The notes under the pieces were generated by a model. The model did no database searches. It was not told the DNA's origin and saw only the letters and a program-made list of their open reading frames with translations. Below are positions 6,298 through 15,122 of a stretch of DNA of 64,000 nucleotides, piece by piece. Position 1 is the stretch's first letter, and each line of letters opens with the position of its first letter. Location: NCBI GenBank assembly GCA_023231115.1, contig JALNWA010000003.1, positions 50,505 to 114,504 of the forward strand. Reading direction: 5' to 3'. A program made the translations under genes and the position numbers. The stretch comes from Candidatus Altimarinota bacterium (GTDB lineage Bacteria > Patescibacteriota > Gracilibacteria > UBA1369 > LOWO2-01-FULL-3).

Positions 6298-8439
6298 ATG
6301 AGCCTCTTGAAGACATTTTTGTCCGGAGCCACACTGACATGTTTAATAATGTCTTCAAATTTTAGCGTATTGGCTGAAGATTTTCAGGAACCTTATGTCT
6401 ATGAACTGTTTTCTTCTTTGGACGTCTCTAAGCTCGAATTTGAGGGTATTTATCCTGGTGGACAATTTGGCGCGGACACTAAAAGCGGTGATTTTAATAA
6501 AGACGGCATTCAAGATATCGCTATCGCCTCTCCTTTTGCTTCCGTCGATGGCAGGGATTGGAACGGACAGGTTTTTGTATATTTCGGAAGGAGTGGTTTT
6601 TCGATAGACGAGTCTAATCTTTCAAATTTTACCGCTGATATCATTGTTACAGGGAAAACTTCCGGAGATCAGCTTGGAACATCCCTTGTAGCAGGGGATT
6701 TCAATGGAGACGGAACGGATGATTTGGCTATCGGAGCTTATGACGCTGGTTCTTTTTATTCATACGAAAGCGATAGTCATCCCGGACAAATATACGTTAT
6801 ATATGGTAAAAATAATTGGAGAGAAAAAAACTTGGATTTGGCTTATGCGTCGCCTGGTTTTGCGATTTATGGCGTAGATGACGGCGATGCTTTTGGTATG
6901 TCTATGGAAAGTGCCGATTTAAATTCCGATAAAATTGATGACCTTATTATCTCAGCACCTTTTTCCAACTCTCCATCTAAAGAAGGAAGTGGTAATGTCT
7001 ATGTATTTTATGGAAAATCTTCCGGAATTTATTTTTATCCTCCAATTTCATCAAATGCCGATGTTATTTTCCATGGACAAGCAAAAAACGAGAGATTTGG
7101 GGCTTCTTTGGCGGTAGGGGATATTAACGGCGATAAAAGAATTGATTTGCTTATAGGCGCTTATTTTTCCGGAATGCAGAATATGGATAAAACTGGACGT
7201 GTATATCTTTATGAAAATAAAAAATTCGATAGCATTGTTAATAAGCCAACAAACGTTGTTAATGGTGTTTTTGATAATGAATGGTTCGGATTTTCAATTG
7301 CGACGGGGGATATTAATGCTGACGGGAAAGCGGATTTTGCGATATCGGCTTTCCCTTATGAAGGGCCCAGAAGCAAAAGTCGCGTGGTGATATATTACGG
7401 AAGAGAAGATTTTTCCAGAAAAACAATCAGGGCTTTTTCGCCTGATTTTGTTATAGAGAACCCAATAAACGGAATATTGCTTGGCTCGAAAGTTTTGCTC
7501 GAAGATGTGGATAATGATGGAAAAAGCGAGGTGATTGTCGGTGCTCCCGGAATAGGTGATCCTGTGAGCATGAAAGAGGGGAATGTATATATAGTAAATA
7601 TTGATGAGAATAAATCCCGCTATAGCATGAGAAAAACTGAATTTTCTTCTGTCATACACGGAGAGAATTCCGATGATTGGTTTGGATTCAGTTTGGATGT
7701 TTTGGATTTTAACGGAGATTTGAAAAACGACTTGCTGATTGGTTCCAGATATTCTGACTTTCCAAATAGGATAAATGCCGGCAAGGCTTTTCTTTTCTTT
7801 GGGAAAGGAGAAGGTTTTGGAGAAAAAAAACCTGCTTCACAGCTTGATAATGAAAGGGCTGTATCAAGAGGTGAATTTATAAAAATGGTTGTGGACAGAT
7901 TTGATTTGAGAAATAAAGAAGCGGACAGCATCCAAAAATGTTTGGATTATAAGGAATTTTGTCTTTTCAATTTTATTGCGATGTCTTCTTTTGACGGCAT
8001 AACTCTTGAGCCGGAACTTGTTCTTTATCCTGACGTAGGAACGGATAATCAATATTATGAAGAAATAAATATTGCGACAATGCTTGGGGCGATAAATGGT
8101 TATTTGGATGAACAGGACAGCCCTTTCAGGCCTGAGGAAACTATTTCTCGAGTAGATGCGCTTAAAGTTATTCTTGGCGCAACAGAGCTCGTAAATCCTA
8201 AATATAAATTTGAACTTGCAAAAGAACTTGGCGGTAATGACAAATTGGCTAATCAACCTTCATATTTTGTTGATATTAACCCAAAAATAGGCTATATGTG
8301 GTGGTATCCGCGTTATGTAAATTTTGCGGTTGAGAATGGTATCGTCGATAAATATGAATATTTCAGGCCGGATGAGCCTATAACTATGAAAGAACTCGAT
8401 GATATGATTGTCAGAACATTTTCTTTCATAAACAAGTAA
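6298..8439 (+). CDS. secreted FG-GAP beta-propeller protein with SLH domains
   Basis: A 713-residue protein with a signal peptide (MSLLKTFLSGATLTC to VLAEDF). It then has seven FG-GAP repeats, each of the form FG..L..GDxNGDGxxDLxIGA with Ca2+-binding Asp/Asn loops, matching a seven-bladed integrin-alpha-like propeller. The C-terminal 190 residues hold SLH-type motifs (YPDV...AINGY...RPEETISRVDALKVIL and FVDI...VENGIVD...RPDEPITMKEL). SLH domains tether proteins to secondary cell-wall polymer, so this is an anchored surface protein, possibly for adhesion. It is followed 1 nt later by the TrmH gene and diverges from the membrane HTH gene, whose operator-like array reaches its promoter. Confidence 0.88.
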   Translation: MSLLKTFLSGATLTCLIMSSNFSVLAEDFQEPYVYELFSSLDVSKLEFEGIYPGGQFGADTKSGDFNKDGIQDIAIASPFASVDGRDWNGQVFVYFGRSGFSIDESNLSNFTADIIVTGKTSGDQLGTSLVAGDFNGDGTDDLAIGAYDAGSFYSYESDSHPGQIYVIYGKNNWREKNLDLAYASPGFAIYGVDDGDAFGMSMESADLNSDKIDDLIISAPFSNSPSKEGSGNVYVFYGKSSGIYFYPPISSNADVIFHGQAKNERFGASLAVGDINGDKRIDLLIGAYFSGMQNMDKTGRVYLYENKKFDSIVNKPTNVVNGVFDNEWFGFSIATGDINADGKADFAISAFPYEGPRSKSRVVIYYGREDFSRKTIRAFSPDFVIENPINGILLGSKVLLEDVDNDGKSEVIVGAPGIGDPVSMKEGNVYIVNIDENKSRYSMRKTEFSSVIHGENSDDWFGFSLDVLDFNGDLKNDLLIGSRYSDFPNRINAGKAFLFFGKGEGFGEKKPASQLDNERAVSRGEFIKMVVDRFDLRNKEADSIQKCLDYKEFCLFNFIAMSSFDGITLEPELVLYPDVGTDNQYYEEINIATMLGAINGYLDEQDSPFRPEETISRVDALKVILGATELVNPKYKFELAKELGGNDKLANQPSYFVDINPKIGYMWWYPRYVNFAVENGIVDKYEYFRPDEPITMKELDDMIVRTFSFINK

Positions 8440-8440
8440 G

Positions 8441-8977
8441 ATGAAGAAATTAACGCACGAAGAAATCCTTCAAATAAAACCTTCCGTTGAAGATACAAAA
8501 ACCGCCAAAAGAAATCCTTTTGTCGCGGTGCTTGATAACGTTAGGAGTCTCTATAATGTCGGGGCTATTTTTAGAACATCGGATGCCGTGATGATTGAAA
8601 AACTTTATCTGTGCGGAATTACAGGACAACCTCCGAGAAAAGAAATTTCGAAAACCGCGCTTGGTGCAGAGGAGATTGTTCCATGGGAATACTGTGAGTC
8701 CGCTGTGGATGCTATTAAAAAACTAAAGAAAGCCGGCTATACAATATGCGCCGTAGAGATTGCACATGAAAGTGTTCAATATGACAAAGCGACCTTCAAA
8801 TTTCCGCTCTGCCTTGTTTTCGGACACGAAGTGGAAGGAATATCGGACGAGGCGATGGAACTCGTTGATATGGCCGTAAAAGTGCCAATGCTTGGACGTG
8901 CAAATTCGTTGAATGTTGAAACATGTTTTGGAGTGGTTGCGTATGAAGTTTTAAAAAAATTGAATGAAAAAAATTAG
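8441..8977 (+). CDS. TrmH/SpoU-family RNA 2'-O-methyltransferase
   Basis: A 178-residue SPOUT methyltransferase. All three SpoU motifs are present: LDNVRSLYNVGAIFRTSDA (motif 1), LVFGHEVEGIS (motif 2) and VPMLGRANSLNVETCFGVV (motif 3, the SAM-binding knot). It lacks the N-terminal RNA-binding extension of RlmB, so the target (tRNA or rRNA) is open. It starts 1 nt after the surface-protein stop and overlaps the next gene by 14 nt, so it is translated as part of an operon. Confidence 0.9.
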   Translation: MKKLTHEEILQIKPSVEDTKTAKRNPFVAVLDNVRSLYNVGAIFRTSDAVMIEKLYLCGITGQPPRKEISKTALGAEEIVPWEYCESAVDAIKKLKKAGYTICAVEIAHESVQYDKATFKFPLCLVFGHEVEGISDEAMELVDMAVKVPMLGRANSLNVETCFGVVAYEVLKKLNEKN

Positions 8978-9947
8978 CTTTTTTTCAGGGAGTATTTTTG
9001 TTGTGATTATTTTATCGCTGTTTTTGGGAATTTTTTATTTTGTCGGTGTTCCACGGTTTTGGCAAAAATTCGAATATAATAAAAATGATAATGCGGTCTG
9101 GGCCGGACATGAATGGATAGGCGAGAGAAAGACTTTTGATCAGATAAAGGAATTCGTTGAGAATTTACAAAAGCATGGAATTTCCAATGTTTTTTTGCAC
9201 GTCGGACCTATCCTTGAAAATGGGAAAATAGAACAAAAATCATATATTTATTCTTCTTATTTTTTGAGGCAGGCGAAGAGAATAAATAAAGATATTAAAT
9301 ATCAGGCATGGCTTGGACAAGTGCGTGGAAAATTAGATTTGAGCGACGAAAACATCCTAAAAAATACGGCTAATCAATGTCGAATTTTTGGCGAGTTTAT
9401 CGGCTTTGACGGCATTCATTTTGACATAGAACCTGTGTCTGACGACGACAAAGATTTTATAAATTTACTTAAAGAATGTCGTGAAAATATGTCTCAAGAA
9501 AAAGTTTTGTCGGTTGCTTTGCCGGATATAATTCCTAATTCTTTTTTGTGGTATACAGATAAGATTTTTAAATTTAATAATGTTAATTCGGAAGTGAATT
9601 ATAAAAATGTTGCAAAATATGCCGATCAAATAGTTGTTATGCTCTATGACACCAAACTTAATTCACAGTGGTTTTATAAAAAATTTGTCTCAGAGGAGGT
9701 CACCAGAATAACTTCTCTTTTTGAAAACAAGAAAATATTTTTTGGAATTCCCGCGTATGAAAAAGGACACTTGGGTTTTGATCCAAGTGTTGAGAATGTT
9801 AAAAACGGGATACTTGGTGTTATTATGGGACTGGATAATTTGAGAAGTAATCTTGATAGTTTTGCCGGAATATCGATATATCCGTATTGGGAAATTTCAG
9901 ATGAAGAATGGCAAACTTTTGATGAATTATGGCTTAATAAAAAATAA
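8964..9947 (+). CDS. membrane-anchored GH18-like TIM-barrel protein
   Basis: A 327-residue protein with an N-terminal signal-anchor helix (about 5-27). Its barrel contains GFDGIHFDIEPV, matching the GH18 DGxxxDxE active-site strand with the terminal Glu as putative acid/base. QIVVMLYD and GISIYPYW are also at positions typical of GH18 barrels. Possible substrates are peptidoglycan or GlcNAc polymers, as for YaaH/SleL-type relatives, but the substrate is not deducible. It overlaps the TrmH gene by 14 nt and is followed by ybeY after 1 nt. Confidence 0.7.
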   Translation: MKKISFFSGSIFVVIILSLFLGIFYFVGVPRFWQKFEYNKNDNAVWAGHEWIGERKTFDQIKEFVENLQKHGISNVFLHVGPILENGKIEQKSYIYSSYFLRQAKRINKDIKYQAWLGQVRGKLDLSDENILKNTANQCRIFGEFIGFDGIHFDIEPVSDDDKDFINLLKECRENMSQEKVLSVALPDIIPNSFLWYTDKIFKFNNVNSEVNYKNVAKYADQIVVMLYDTKLNSQWFYKKFVSEEVTRITSLFENKKIFFGIPAYEKGHLGFDPSVENVKNGILGVIMGLDNLRSNLDSFAGISIYPYWEISDEEWQTFDELWLNKK

Positions 9948-9948
9948 A

Positions 9949-10404
9949 ATGTCACTAAAATTTGATTTCACAAACGAGACTAATCAGAAAGTGGGGGATA
10001 GCGTGTTTAAGCCGTTATTTGAACGTTTTACAAAAGTTCTTTCAAAGAAAATATCCGAAATTCTTAAAAAGAAAAACGGAAAAATTTCTTTGATAATTGT
10101 TGATGACAAAAAAATTCATAAAATAAATAAAGAATATCGTAACGTTGATAAGCCAACGGATGTAATTTCTTTTGAATATATGGAAGATCGTTCTGCCGTA
10201 TATGGCGGAAGTGAAGTTGTGGTCGGGGATATTTTTATTTCTTTGGATACCGCAAAAAGACAGGCAGAAGAACATCATCATTCTCTTCAAAAAGAGCTTG
10301 GAATTTTATTTGTACACGGACTTCTTCATGTCATAGGGTTTGACCACAATGACGACAAAGAAGAAAAACAAATGGAGAAGTGGGCGAAAAAAGTGCTTGA
10401 ATAA
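9949..10404 (+). CDS. ybeY: endoribonuclease / rRNA maturation factor YbeY
   Basis: A 151-residue protein with the UPF0054 zinc signature HGLLHVIGFDH (HxxxHxxGxDH) near the C terminus and the upstream TDVISFEY motif. YbeY takes part in 16S rRNA 3' processing and ribosome quality control. The ATG at 9949, 1 nt after the preceding stop, is chosen; longer in-frame starts lie inside the upstream gene. It converges on the unknown gene at 10408 with 3 nt between. Confidence 0.93.
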   Translation: MSLKFDFTNETNQKVGDSVFKPLFERFTKVLSKKISEILKKKNGKISLIIVDDKKIHKINKEYRNVDKPTDVISFEYMEDRSAVYGGSEVVVGDIFISLDTAKRQAEEHHHSLQKELGILFVHGLLHVIGFDHNDDKEEKQMEKWAKKVLE

Positions 10405-10407
10405 GCC

Positions 10408-10782
10408 TTACATCAATGCATCCAAATCAACGCTTTGCCATTCGCTTGAGAGTTCTGATTTTCTTCTTAGGTTCAGTGTGATTTTTGGAGAAGGGTTATC
10501 TTCCAAATATTTTTGATTGCCCATGCCTTGAAGACGTGAGGTTTCTTTTCTTCTCGTAAGCTCAAAATCCATTTTGTGCATGTTGAATTTTATTTTTCGT
10601 TCAGTTCCGGTTTCGAACTCCTGCATGCCAATATCTATGTACAATGGATGTGTTTCGTCTTCGGTAATCTCACCTCCGGCGTCTGTTATTTTTTGCACAA
10701 TTGCTTCAAAGGCGTCGTCTCTACCGGCCGCCCTTGTTTCATCTATTTCTTTCATCACCGGTTTTTTGCCTCCTACTCCCAT
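10408..10782 (-). CDS. hypothetical protein
   Basis: A 124-residue soluble, charged protein (starts MGVGGKKPVMKEIDE). I do not recognise the family. The middle part (ITEDETHPLYIDIGMQEFE then RKIKFNMHKMDFELTRR) looks like an alternating beta sheet, and the tail is basic then acidic. The start at 10782 is set by a -10 TATAAC 9 nt upstream; an upstream in-frame ATG at 10884 would run through the divergent methyltransferase gene. It shares a compact divergent promoter with that gene. Confidence 0.6.
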   Translation of the reverse strand: MGVGGKKPVMKEIDETRAAGRDDAFEAIVQKITDAGGEITEDETHPLYIDIGMQEFETGTERKIKFNMHKMDFELTRRKETSRLQGMGNQKYLEDNPSPKITLNLRRKSELSSEWQSVDLDALM

Positions 10783-10791
10783 ATTATTGAA

Positions 10792-10806
10792 GTTATATGC
10801 TATAAT
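10792..10806. promoter_or_regulatory. compact divergent promoter pair, both leaderless
   Basis: The minus -10 TATAAC (complement of 10792-10797) and the plus -10 TATAAT (10801-10806, extended by an upstream TGC) are only 3 bp apart. The start codons lie 9 nt (10782, minus) and 6 nt (10813, plus) beyond them, so both transcripts begin at or beside the start codon. Confidence 0.7.
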
Positions 10807-10812
10807 GCCAGT

Positions 10813-11442
10813 ATGACTTATAAAGGTAAAAAAATAAATAAGATTTATTCTTCCGCTGAAGGATACGATTTGTGGGCAAGCCACTATGACAAAACTTTGT
10901 CATTTTTGGATAGCCTGGAGGGAAATGCTTTGAATTTGGCTCTTAGGTGTGTTGAGGGCAAAAAAGTTTTGGATTTGGGATGTGGAACTGGCAGGGGAAT
11001 TAAACATTTGTATGATTTTAAGGCCGCCGAAGTTTGCGGAGTCGATGTTTCTAAAAAAATGCTTGAAATAGCAAAGAAAAAATTTAAAAATACTGAATTT
11101 GTCCTTGCAGACAGCGAAAAACTACCATTTGAAGATGAGTCTTTTGATGTTGTTACGGGTCTTTTTTTGATAGTTCATCTTGGAGATTTAAGAAAAACTT
11201 TTGATGAAGCTTACAGAGTTCTTAAAAATGGCGGTGTTTTTATTTTGAGTAATATTAATCAAAGAAAACCACCAAAATTGAAAATTTATAATGATGAAGT
11301 TATCATAGATTCCTTTTACCATATGCCAAAACATGTGATCGAGGCTCTTGAAGCTTCTTTTTTCGAAATAGAGAGCGATGAACTTGTGTACGAAGATGGC
11401 ATTTGGATAAATCAAATAATAAAAGCTGTAAAGAAAGCATAA
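10813..11442 (+). CDS. class I SAM-dependent methyltransferase (small-molecule type)
   Basis: A 209-residue Rossmann methyltransferase of the UbiE/Methyltransf_11 type: motif I VLDLGCGTGRG, then GVDVSKKMLEIA (acidic end of strand 2), FVLADSEKLPFEDESFDVV (motif II) and FDEAYRVLKNGGVFILSN (motif III). The substrate is unknown. The ATG at 10813 is 6 nt after a TATAAT, so translation cannot begin at the longer in-frame starts upstream, which would also overlap the divergent gene. rlmI follows after 1 nt. Confidence 0.85.
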   Translation: MTYKGKKINKIYSSAEGYDLWASHYDKTLSFLDSLEGNALNLALRCVEGKKVLDLGCGTGRGIKHLYDFKAAEVCGVDVSKKMLEIAKKKFKNTEFVLADSEKLPFEDESFDVVTGLFLIVHLGDLRKTFDEAYRVLKNGGVFILSNINQRKPPKLKIYNDEVIIDSFYHMPKHVIEALEASFFEIESDELVYEDGIWINQIIKAVKKA

Positions 11443-11443
11443 T

Positions 11444-12628
11444 ATGTCTGATTTGCCTAAAATAATTTTAAAACCAAAGAAGGATATGCCTGTTGTTTCA
11501 GGGCATCCTTGGATATTTTCCAATGGCATTTCGAAGTGCGAGGCTAAAAATATCGGCGAAATTGTGGAGGTTTTTTCTGACGGCGGCGAATATGTCGGAA
11601 CCGGATGTTTCAACCCAAATGGCTCTATCAGCGTGAGAATTTTGTCCAGAAATAGGGGAGAGGCTTTTGACAGTGATTTTTTTGAGAAAAGATTTCGCGA
11701 ACTTGATGAACTTAAGAAAAAAATTATTCCTGAAAATACAAATGGATATAGACTTTGTTATGCCGATTCAGACGGCCTTCCGGGGCTTATTGTAGACAAA
11801 TATGATAATGTTTTTGTTTTCCAAATTCATACCGCCGGAATGGATAATTTCAGAGAAGAAATTATTTCAGCGTTGAAAAATGCGTTTAAACCTTCAGCGA
11901 TTGTGGAAAGGTCTGATGTCGAAATACGCAGGCAGGAAGGGCTAAAAGTGCTTGGAGCCGTTATACATTTTGGAAAAACTGATAATGAAATTATTTTTGA
12001 AGAGAATGGAATAAAATTTTATGTTGATGTAATCGGCGGACAAAAAACCGGATTTTTTCTTGATCAAAGAGATGCGAGAAAAAAACTTTTTGAACTTTCG
12101 AAAAATAAAAAAGTGCTTAATTTGTTTTGTTATACAGGCGCTTTTAGCCTTTATGCAGCCAAAGGCGGAGCTATAAAAGTTACGTCCGTTGATATTTCAA
12201 AAACAGCAACCGAATACACAAAAAAGAATTTTGAATTAAATAAAATTGATGCGGGAGAAATTGTGACCGCTGATGTTTTTGACTTTCTTTCCACTGAAAA
12301 AATAAAAAACGGAGATTTTGACATCATTGTTTGTGATCCGCCCGCTTTTGCAAAATCCGGCGGAAATGTGCAGAAAGCTCTTAAGGCTTACATGGATTTA
12401 AATCGAAAATGTTTGGCTTTGCTTAAAAAAGATGGAATTTTATTTTCGAGTTCTTGCTCCGGAAGAGTTTCATTGGACGATTTCAGGAATACGCTAAAAA
12501 TCGCGGCAGGAGGCGCGAAAAAAGACGTTCGAGTTCTTTCTACAATAAGCCAAGCAACAGATCACACCGATAAATTATCTTTTCCGGAAGGAAGATATTT
12601 AAAAACCTTGGTTTTACAAGTTTTGTAG
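11444..12628 (+). CDS. rlmI: RlmI/RlmK-type 23S rRNA (cytosine-C5) methyltransferase
   Basis: A 394-residue protein. An N-terminal PUA domain (about 1-80: LKPKKDMPVVSGHPWIFSNG) is followed by the RlmI-type central region (GLPGLIVDKYDNVFVFQ) and a Rossmann methyltransferase domain with VLNLFCYTGAFSLYAAKGG (motif I), VCDPPAFAKSG (motif IV) and a downstream SSSCSG catalytic-loop region. Length matches the RlmI family. Target specificity is by family only. It is second in a run of plus-strand genes starting at 10813. Confidence 0.88.
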   Translation: MSDLPKIILKPKKDMPVVSGHPWIFSNGISKCEAKNIGEIVEVFSDGGEYVGTGCFNPNGSISVRILSRNRGEAFDSDFFEKRFRELDELKKKIIPENTNGYRLCYADSDGLPGLIVDKYDNVFVFQIHTAGMDNFREEIISALKNAFKPSAIVERSDVEIRRQEGLKVLGAVIHFGKTDNEIIFEENGIKFYVDVIGGQKTGFFLDQRDARKKLFELSKNKKVLNLFCYTGAFSLYAAKGGAIKVTSVDISKTATEYTKKNFELNKIDAGEIVTADVFDFLSTEKIKNGDFDIIVCDPPAFAKSGGNVQKALKAYMDLNRKCLALLKKDGILFSSSCSGRVSLDDFRNTLKIAAGGAKKDVRVLSTISQATDHTDKLSFPEGRYLKTLVLQVL

Positions 12629-12634
12629 AAAAAA

Positions 12635-13615
12635 ATGCTTGATAAAGGAACTCAACAATTAGATATAGATAATACTCAACCGACAGGTGAGAGTGTTGTC
12701 CCTGCGCCAACGACAAAACCCGGGCAAATTCTTTACGAATTAAAAGGTGCGACTTTAAGAAACGAAGTTATGTTGTTTTTTGGAGAAAACGGAATTGAAT
12801 TTGATGAAGTCCCAAAAGTGGCTTATGCAGGGCGAAAACCTTCAACGGAGAAAGGAAAACCTTCAACTAAAAAAGGGAATCCTTTTGTGGATACACATTT
12901 TTCTGTTGCCTCCTCAGTAATCGGGACGATTGGAATGCTTAGAACTCGTGCCCTGTACGGGGATTTATTTGGGTTGGGGTTGAGCGATACAGCCGCTTCT
13001 GAGCCTTCTAATACCTATAAGCCTGTCGTTGACGAACTTGTTGCTAACAATGCGCGAGAGGTACATATTTTCGCAGGGGATGGTGCTTCTGAAAAAAGAT
13101 ATCTCGAGGCGATGGCCGGAAGTTTGTGGAAAATTTTGGAGGTTCAAAATGGAGTTTATGATCCCGGAAGTTTTATTGAGGTTGGAATTTCTGAGTTTGC
13201 CGGAAGGGCTATGATTGGCGAAAATGTTGATGCTCTTGAATCTATTTCTGAAAATCCTGACGCGATTTTGTATGAGGATACTGTCAGAATAATTGCAAGT
13301 GAAATTGCCGAGCATGGATATACATTATCCGATTTTCTCAAGCCCGAAGTCCGAAAAAAAATTGAAAAAGTTTTGATTGAAAAACTTGCAGTGCCTTACC
13401 AAAAAGCGCTTGCCAGAGAGCTAAAGAAGAACTTTAGTAAAAAACCTTATCAAGAACTAATTCAAAAAGATCCCGCATATGAATCTTTTAGAAAAAATCC
13501 TTGCGAGAAGACTTTGCTTGAGGCTTTGAGAAATCGTGGACTTTCATTGATCGCTGATGAAATCGCCGGTCAAGACATGAGCAAAATTCTGGAGTTTACT
13601 AAAAGCTGTATTTAG
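12635..13615 (+). CDS. hypothetical protein
   Basis: A 326-residue protein I do not recognise. It has a disordered Pro/Thr-rich N terminus, a Lys/Gly/Pro-rich insertion around residues 65-85 (RKPSTEKGKPSTKKGNP, a near-tandem duplication) and a mostly helical C-terminal half with Lys/Glu-rich helices (KKIEKVLIEKLAVPYQKALAREL). It has no signal peptide, membrane helix or cysteine pattern. It starts 6 nt after rlmI and precedes the broken ATP-grasp gene. The 100-200 region, with ADEVHIFAGDG-like strand-loop patterns, could be an alpha/beta domain. Confidence 0.6.
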   Translation: MLDKGTQQLDIDNTQPTGESVVPAPTTKPGQILYELKGATLRNEVMLFFGENGIEFDEVPKVAYAGRKPSTEKGKPSTKKGNPFVDTHFSVASSVIGTIGMLRTRALYGDLFGLGLSDTAASEPSNTYKPVVDELVANNAREVHIFAGDGASEKRYLEAMAGSLWKILEVQNGVYDPGSFIEVGISEFAGRAMIGENVDALESISENPDAILYEDTVRIIASEIAEHGYTLSDFLKPEVRKKIEKVLIEKLAVPYQKALARELKKNFSKKPYQELIQKDPAYESFRKNPCEKTLLEALRNRGLSLIADEIAGQDMSKILEFTKSCI

Positions 13616-13658
13616 GGTATTATTTTCTTTAAGTAGATTGTTTTTATCCTCATGTTCT

Positions 13659-14966
13659 ATGCCCGTTGTAAAAGATAAAAAACCGAGAAAAAAGCCGAAA
13701 GGAAAATTGAAGTTTTCTTTGTCTGAATTTTTACCTAAAGATACTGTTTATTTTTATTCTTTTCCTGCAGGAGAAGATTCCAAATTTTATAATCATGTCA
13801 CTTCTTGGGAGGAGGAATTGGTCGCCGCAAGGCCCCTTATTTGTGCAGGAGATAAAATAAAAGTTATAACTTTTTCATCAACATTGAAAAGAGAAACATG
13901 GAGATTATTCACTGAAAAAATTAATGCAAAAACCGTTGATCGCGATCAAATAATTTCTTTGCCGGAAAAAATAACGGCCGGAGTGAAAAATTCAAAAAGA
14001 AACAAATTGGTTAAAATTGCTTTGAGCACTTTCAATCATCAGGGACATTTGCTTATGACATAGCCATATTTGAATAAACGCTTGTTTGACATGTATCAAA
14101 TAAGTCCTAAACTTTCCAATAAACTTAATGATAAAATCACTCAGTCTTTATATGTCCCAAAAGCACATTTACCGGCAAGATATAAACGTTTTGCAAATGG
14201 TAAAAGATTATTCTCTTACAAAGGCGTTATTCCTTTTCCATGTGTCGTAAAAGTGTCTTCTTCAAGCTCCGGAGATGGGGTTGTGATTTGTAAAGATATT
14301 GAATCTTTTAAATTTGCTCAGAAAAAATTCAAACGTATTAAAGGATCAATATTGATAGAGGAATTTATTACTGCGGCTCATAATCTTGGAATTCAATTTG
14401 GAGTGCCTTATGATCCAGAAAAACCTATTAAAATTATCGGATTTAATGAACAACTTACTTCTGAACAAGGTGATTATCTCGGTGGGATTATTGATACAAA
14501 GAGAAAAATCAAGAGTTTGAAAAAGATTTATAAACTCTTGGAAAAGACTATTTTGCCTGAAATTAGAAGATGGGGATGGTATGGAGTCGGGGGAGTGGAC
14601 GTACTTGTTCGCGAAGACGGAAAATTTTATTTTATTGATCCTAATTTTAGGATGACCGCCGCGTTTGCTTATATTTTTCTGGCGAAGAATAAGCTCACAA
14701 AAACCCCTTTGGTAAGCTTTACAGGCGTTTATAAGGGAAGCAAATATTCATTTGAAAAAAATATTGTTCCGATAGCAAAAGAAAATCTTAAAAATCAAAA
14801 AATAAAAATTATTGCTCTTACAAAATATAGAGGAGCATATCGTTTTAATGCTGGTATGTTTTTTGAGGAACCCAAAGATATGAGGAAAAATGCACAAAAA
14901 CTTTTGGACGTAGGCATACAATCTGACGTTTTGGAAAAATTGGCCGGATCTGATTTTAAATACTGA
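13659..14966 (+). pseudogene. ATP-grasp-domain protein interrupted by an in-frame TAG
   Basis: Two open stretches in the same frame are separated by one TAG at 14061-14063. The upstream part ends in NHQGHLLMT and the downstream part continues PYLNKRLFDMYQ, so the protein reads smoothly across the stop. The downstream part is a plausible ATP-grasp fold: PCVVKVSSSSSGDGVV (ATP-binding Lys and Gly-rich loop), ILIEEFI, and DGKFYFIDPNFR with the Asp/Asn metal ligands. TAG ends other genes here (for example guaA), so it is a genuine stop; a CAG-to-TAG change would explain it. A TTG at 13638 is a possible earlier start. Internal re-initiation at 14070 (TTG) could still make a truncated protein. Confidence 0.7.
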
Positions 14967-14974
14967 ATTTGAAA

Positions 14975-15051
14975 TGGTCGGGGTGACAGGACTTGAACCT
15001 ACGACTTCCTGGTCCCAAACCAGGCGCTCTAGCCAACTGAGCTACACCCCG
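14975..15051 (-). tRNA. tRNA-Pro (anticodon UGG)
   Basis: The cloverleaf reads on the minus strand: acceptor CGGGGTG (15051-15045) pairs with CACCCCG (14985-14979), discriminator A, and CCA encoded at 14977-14975. The anticodon loop TTTGGGA holds TGG. A promoter TTAACA-N17-TAGAAT lies upstream on the minus strand. Confidence 0.95.
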
Positions 15052-15122
15052 AAGTAAAGTAATTTGTTTTTGACTGTTGGATTCTATACAATAATCTCGT
15101 TATTGTTAAGTCAATTTTTCAT

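Noticed and set aside
10576..10812. N-terminal extension of the methyltransferase
   Set aside because: It is antisense to the 10408-10782 gene, shows no methyltransferase features, and lies upstream of the -10 at 10801.
14061..14063. TAG as a sense codon (amber recoding) in the ATP-grasp gene
   Set aside because: TAG ends well-conserved genes here at their family C terminus (guaA at 3280-3282) and no other gene needs it read through.
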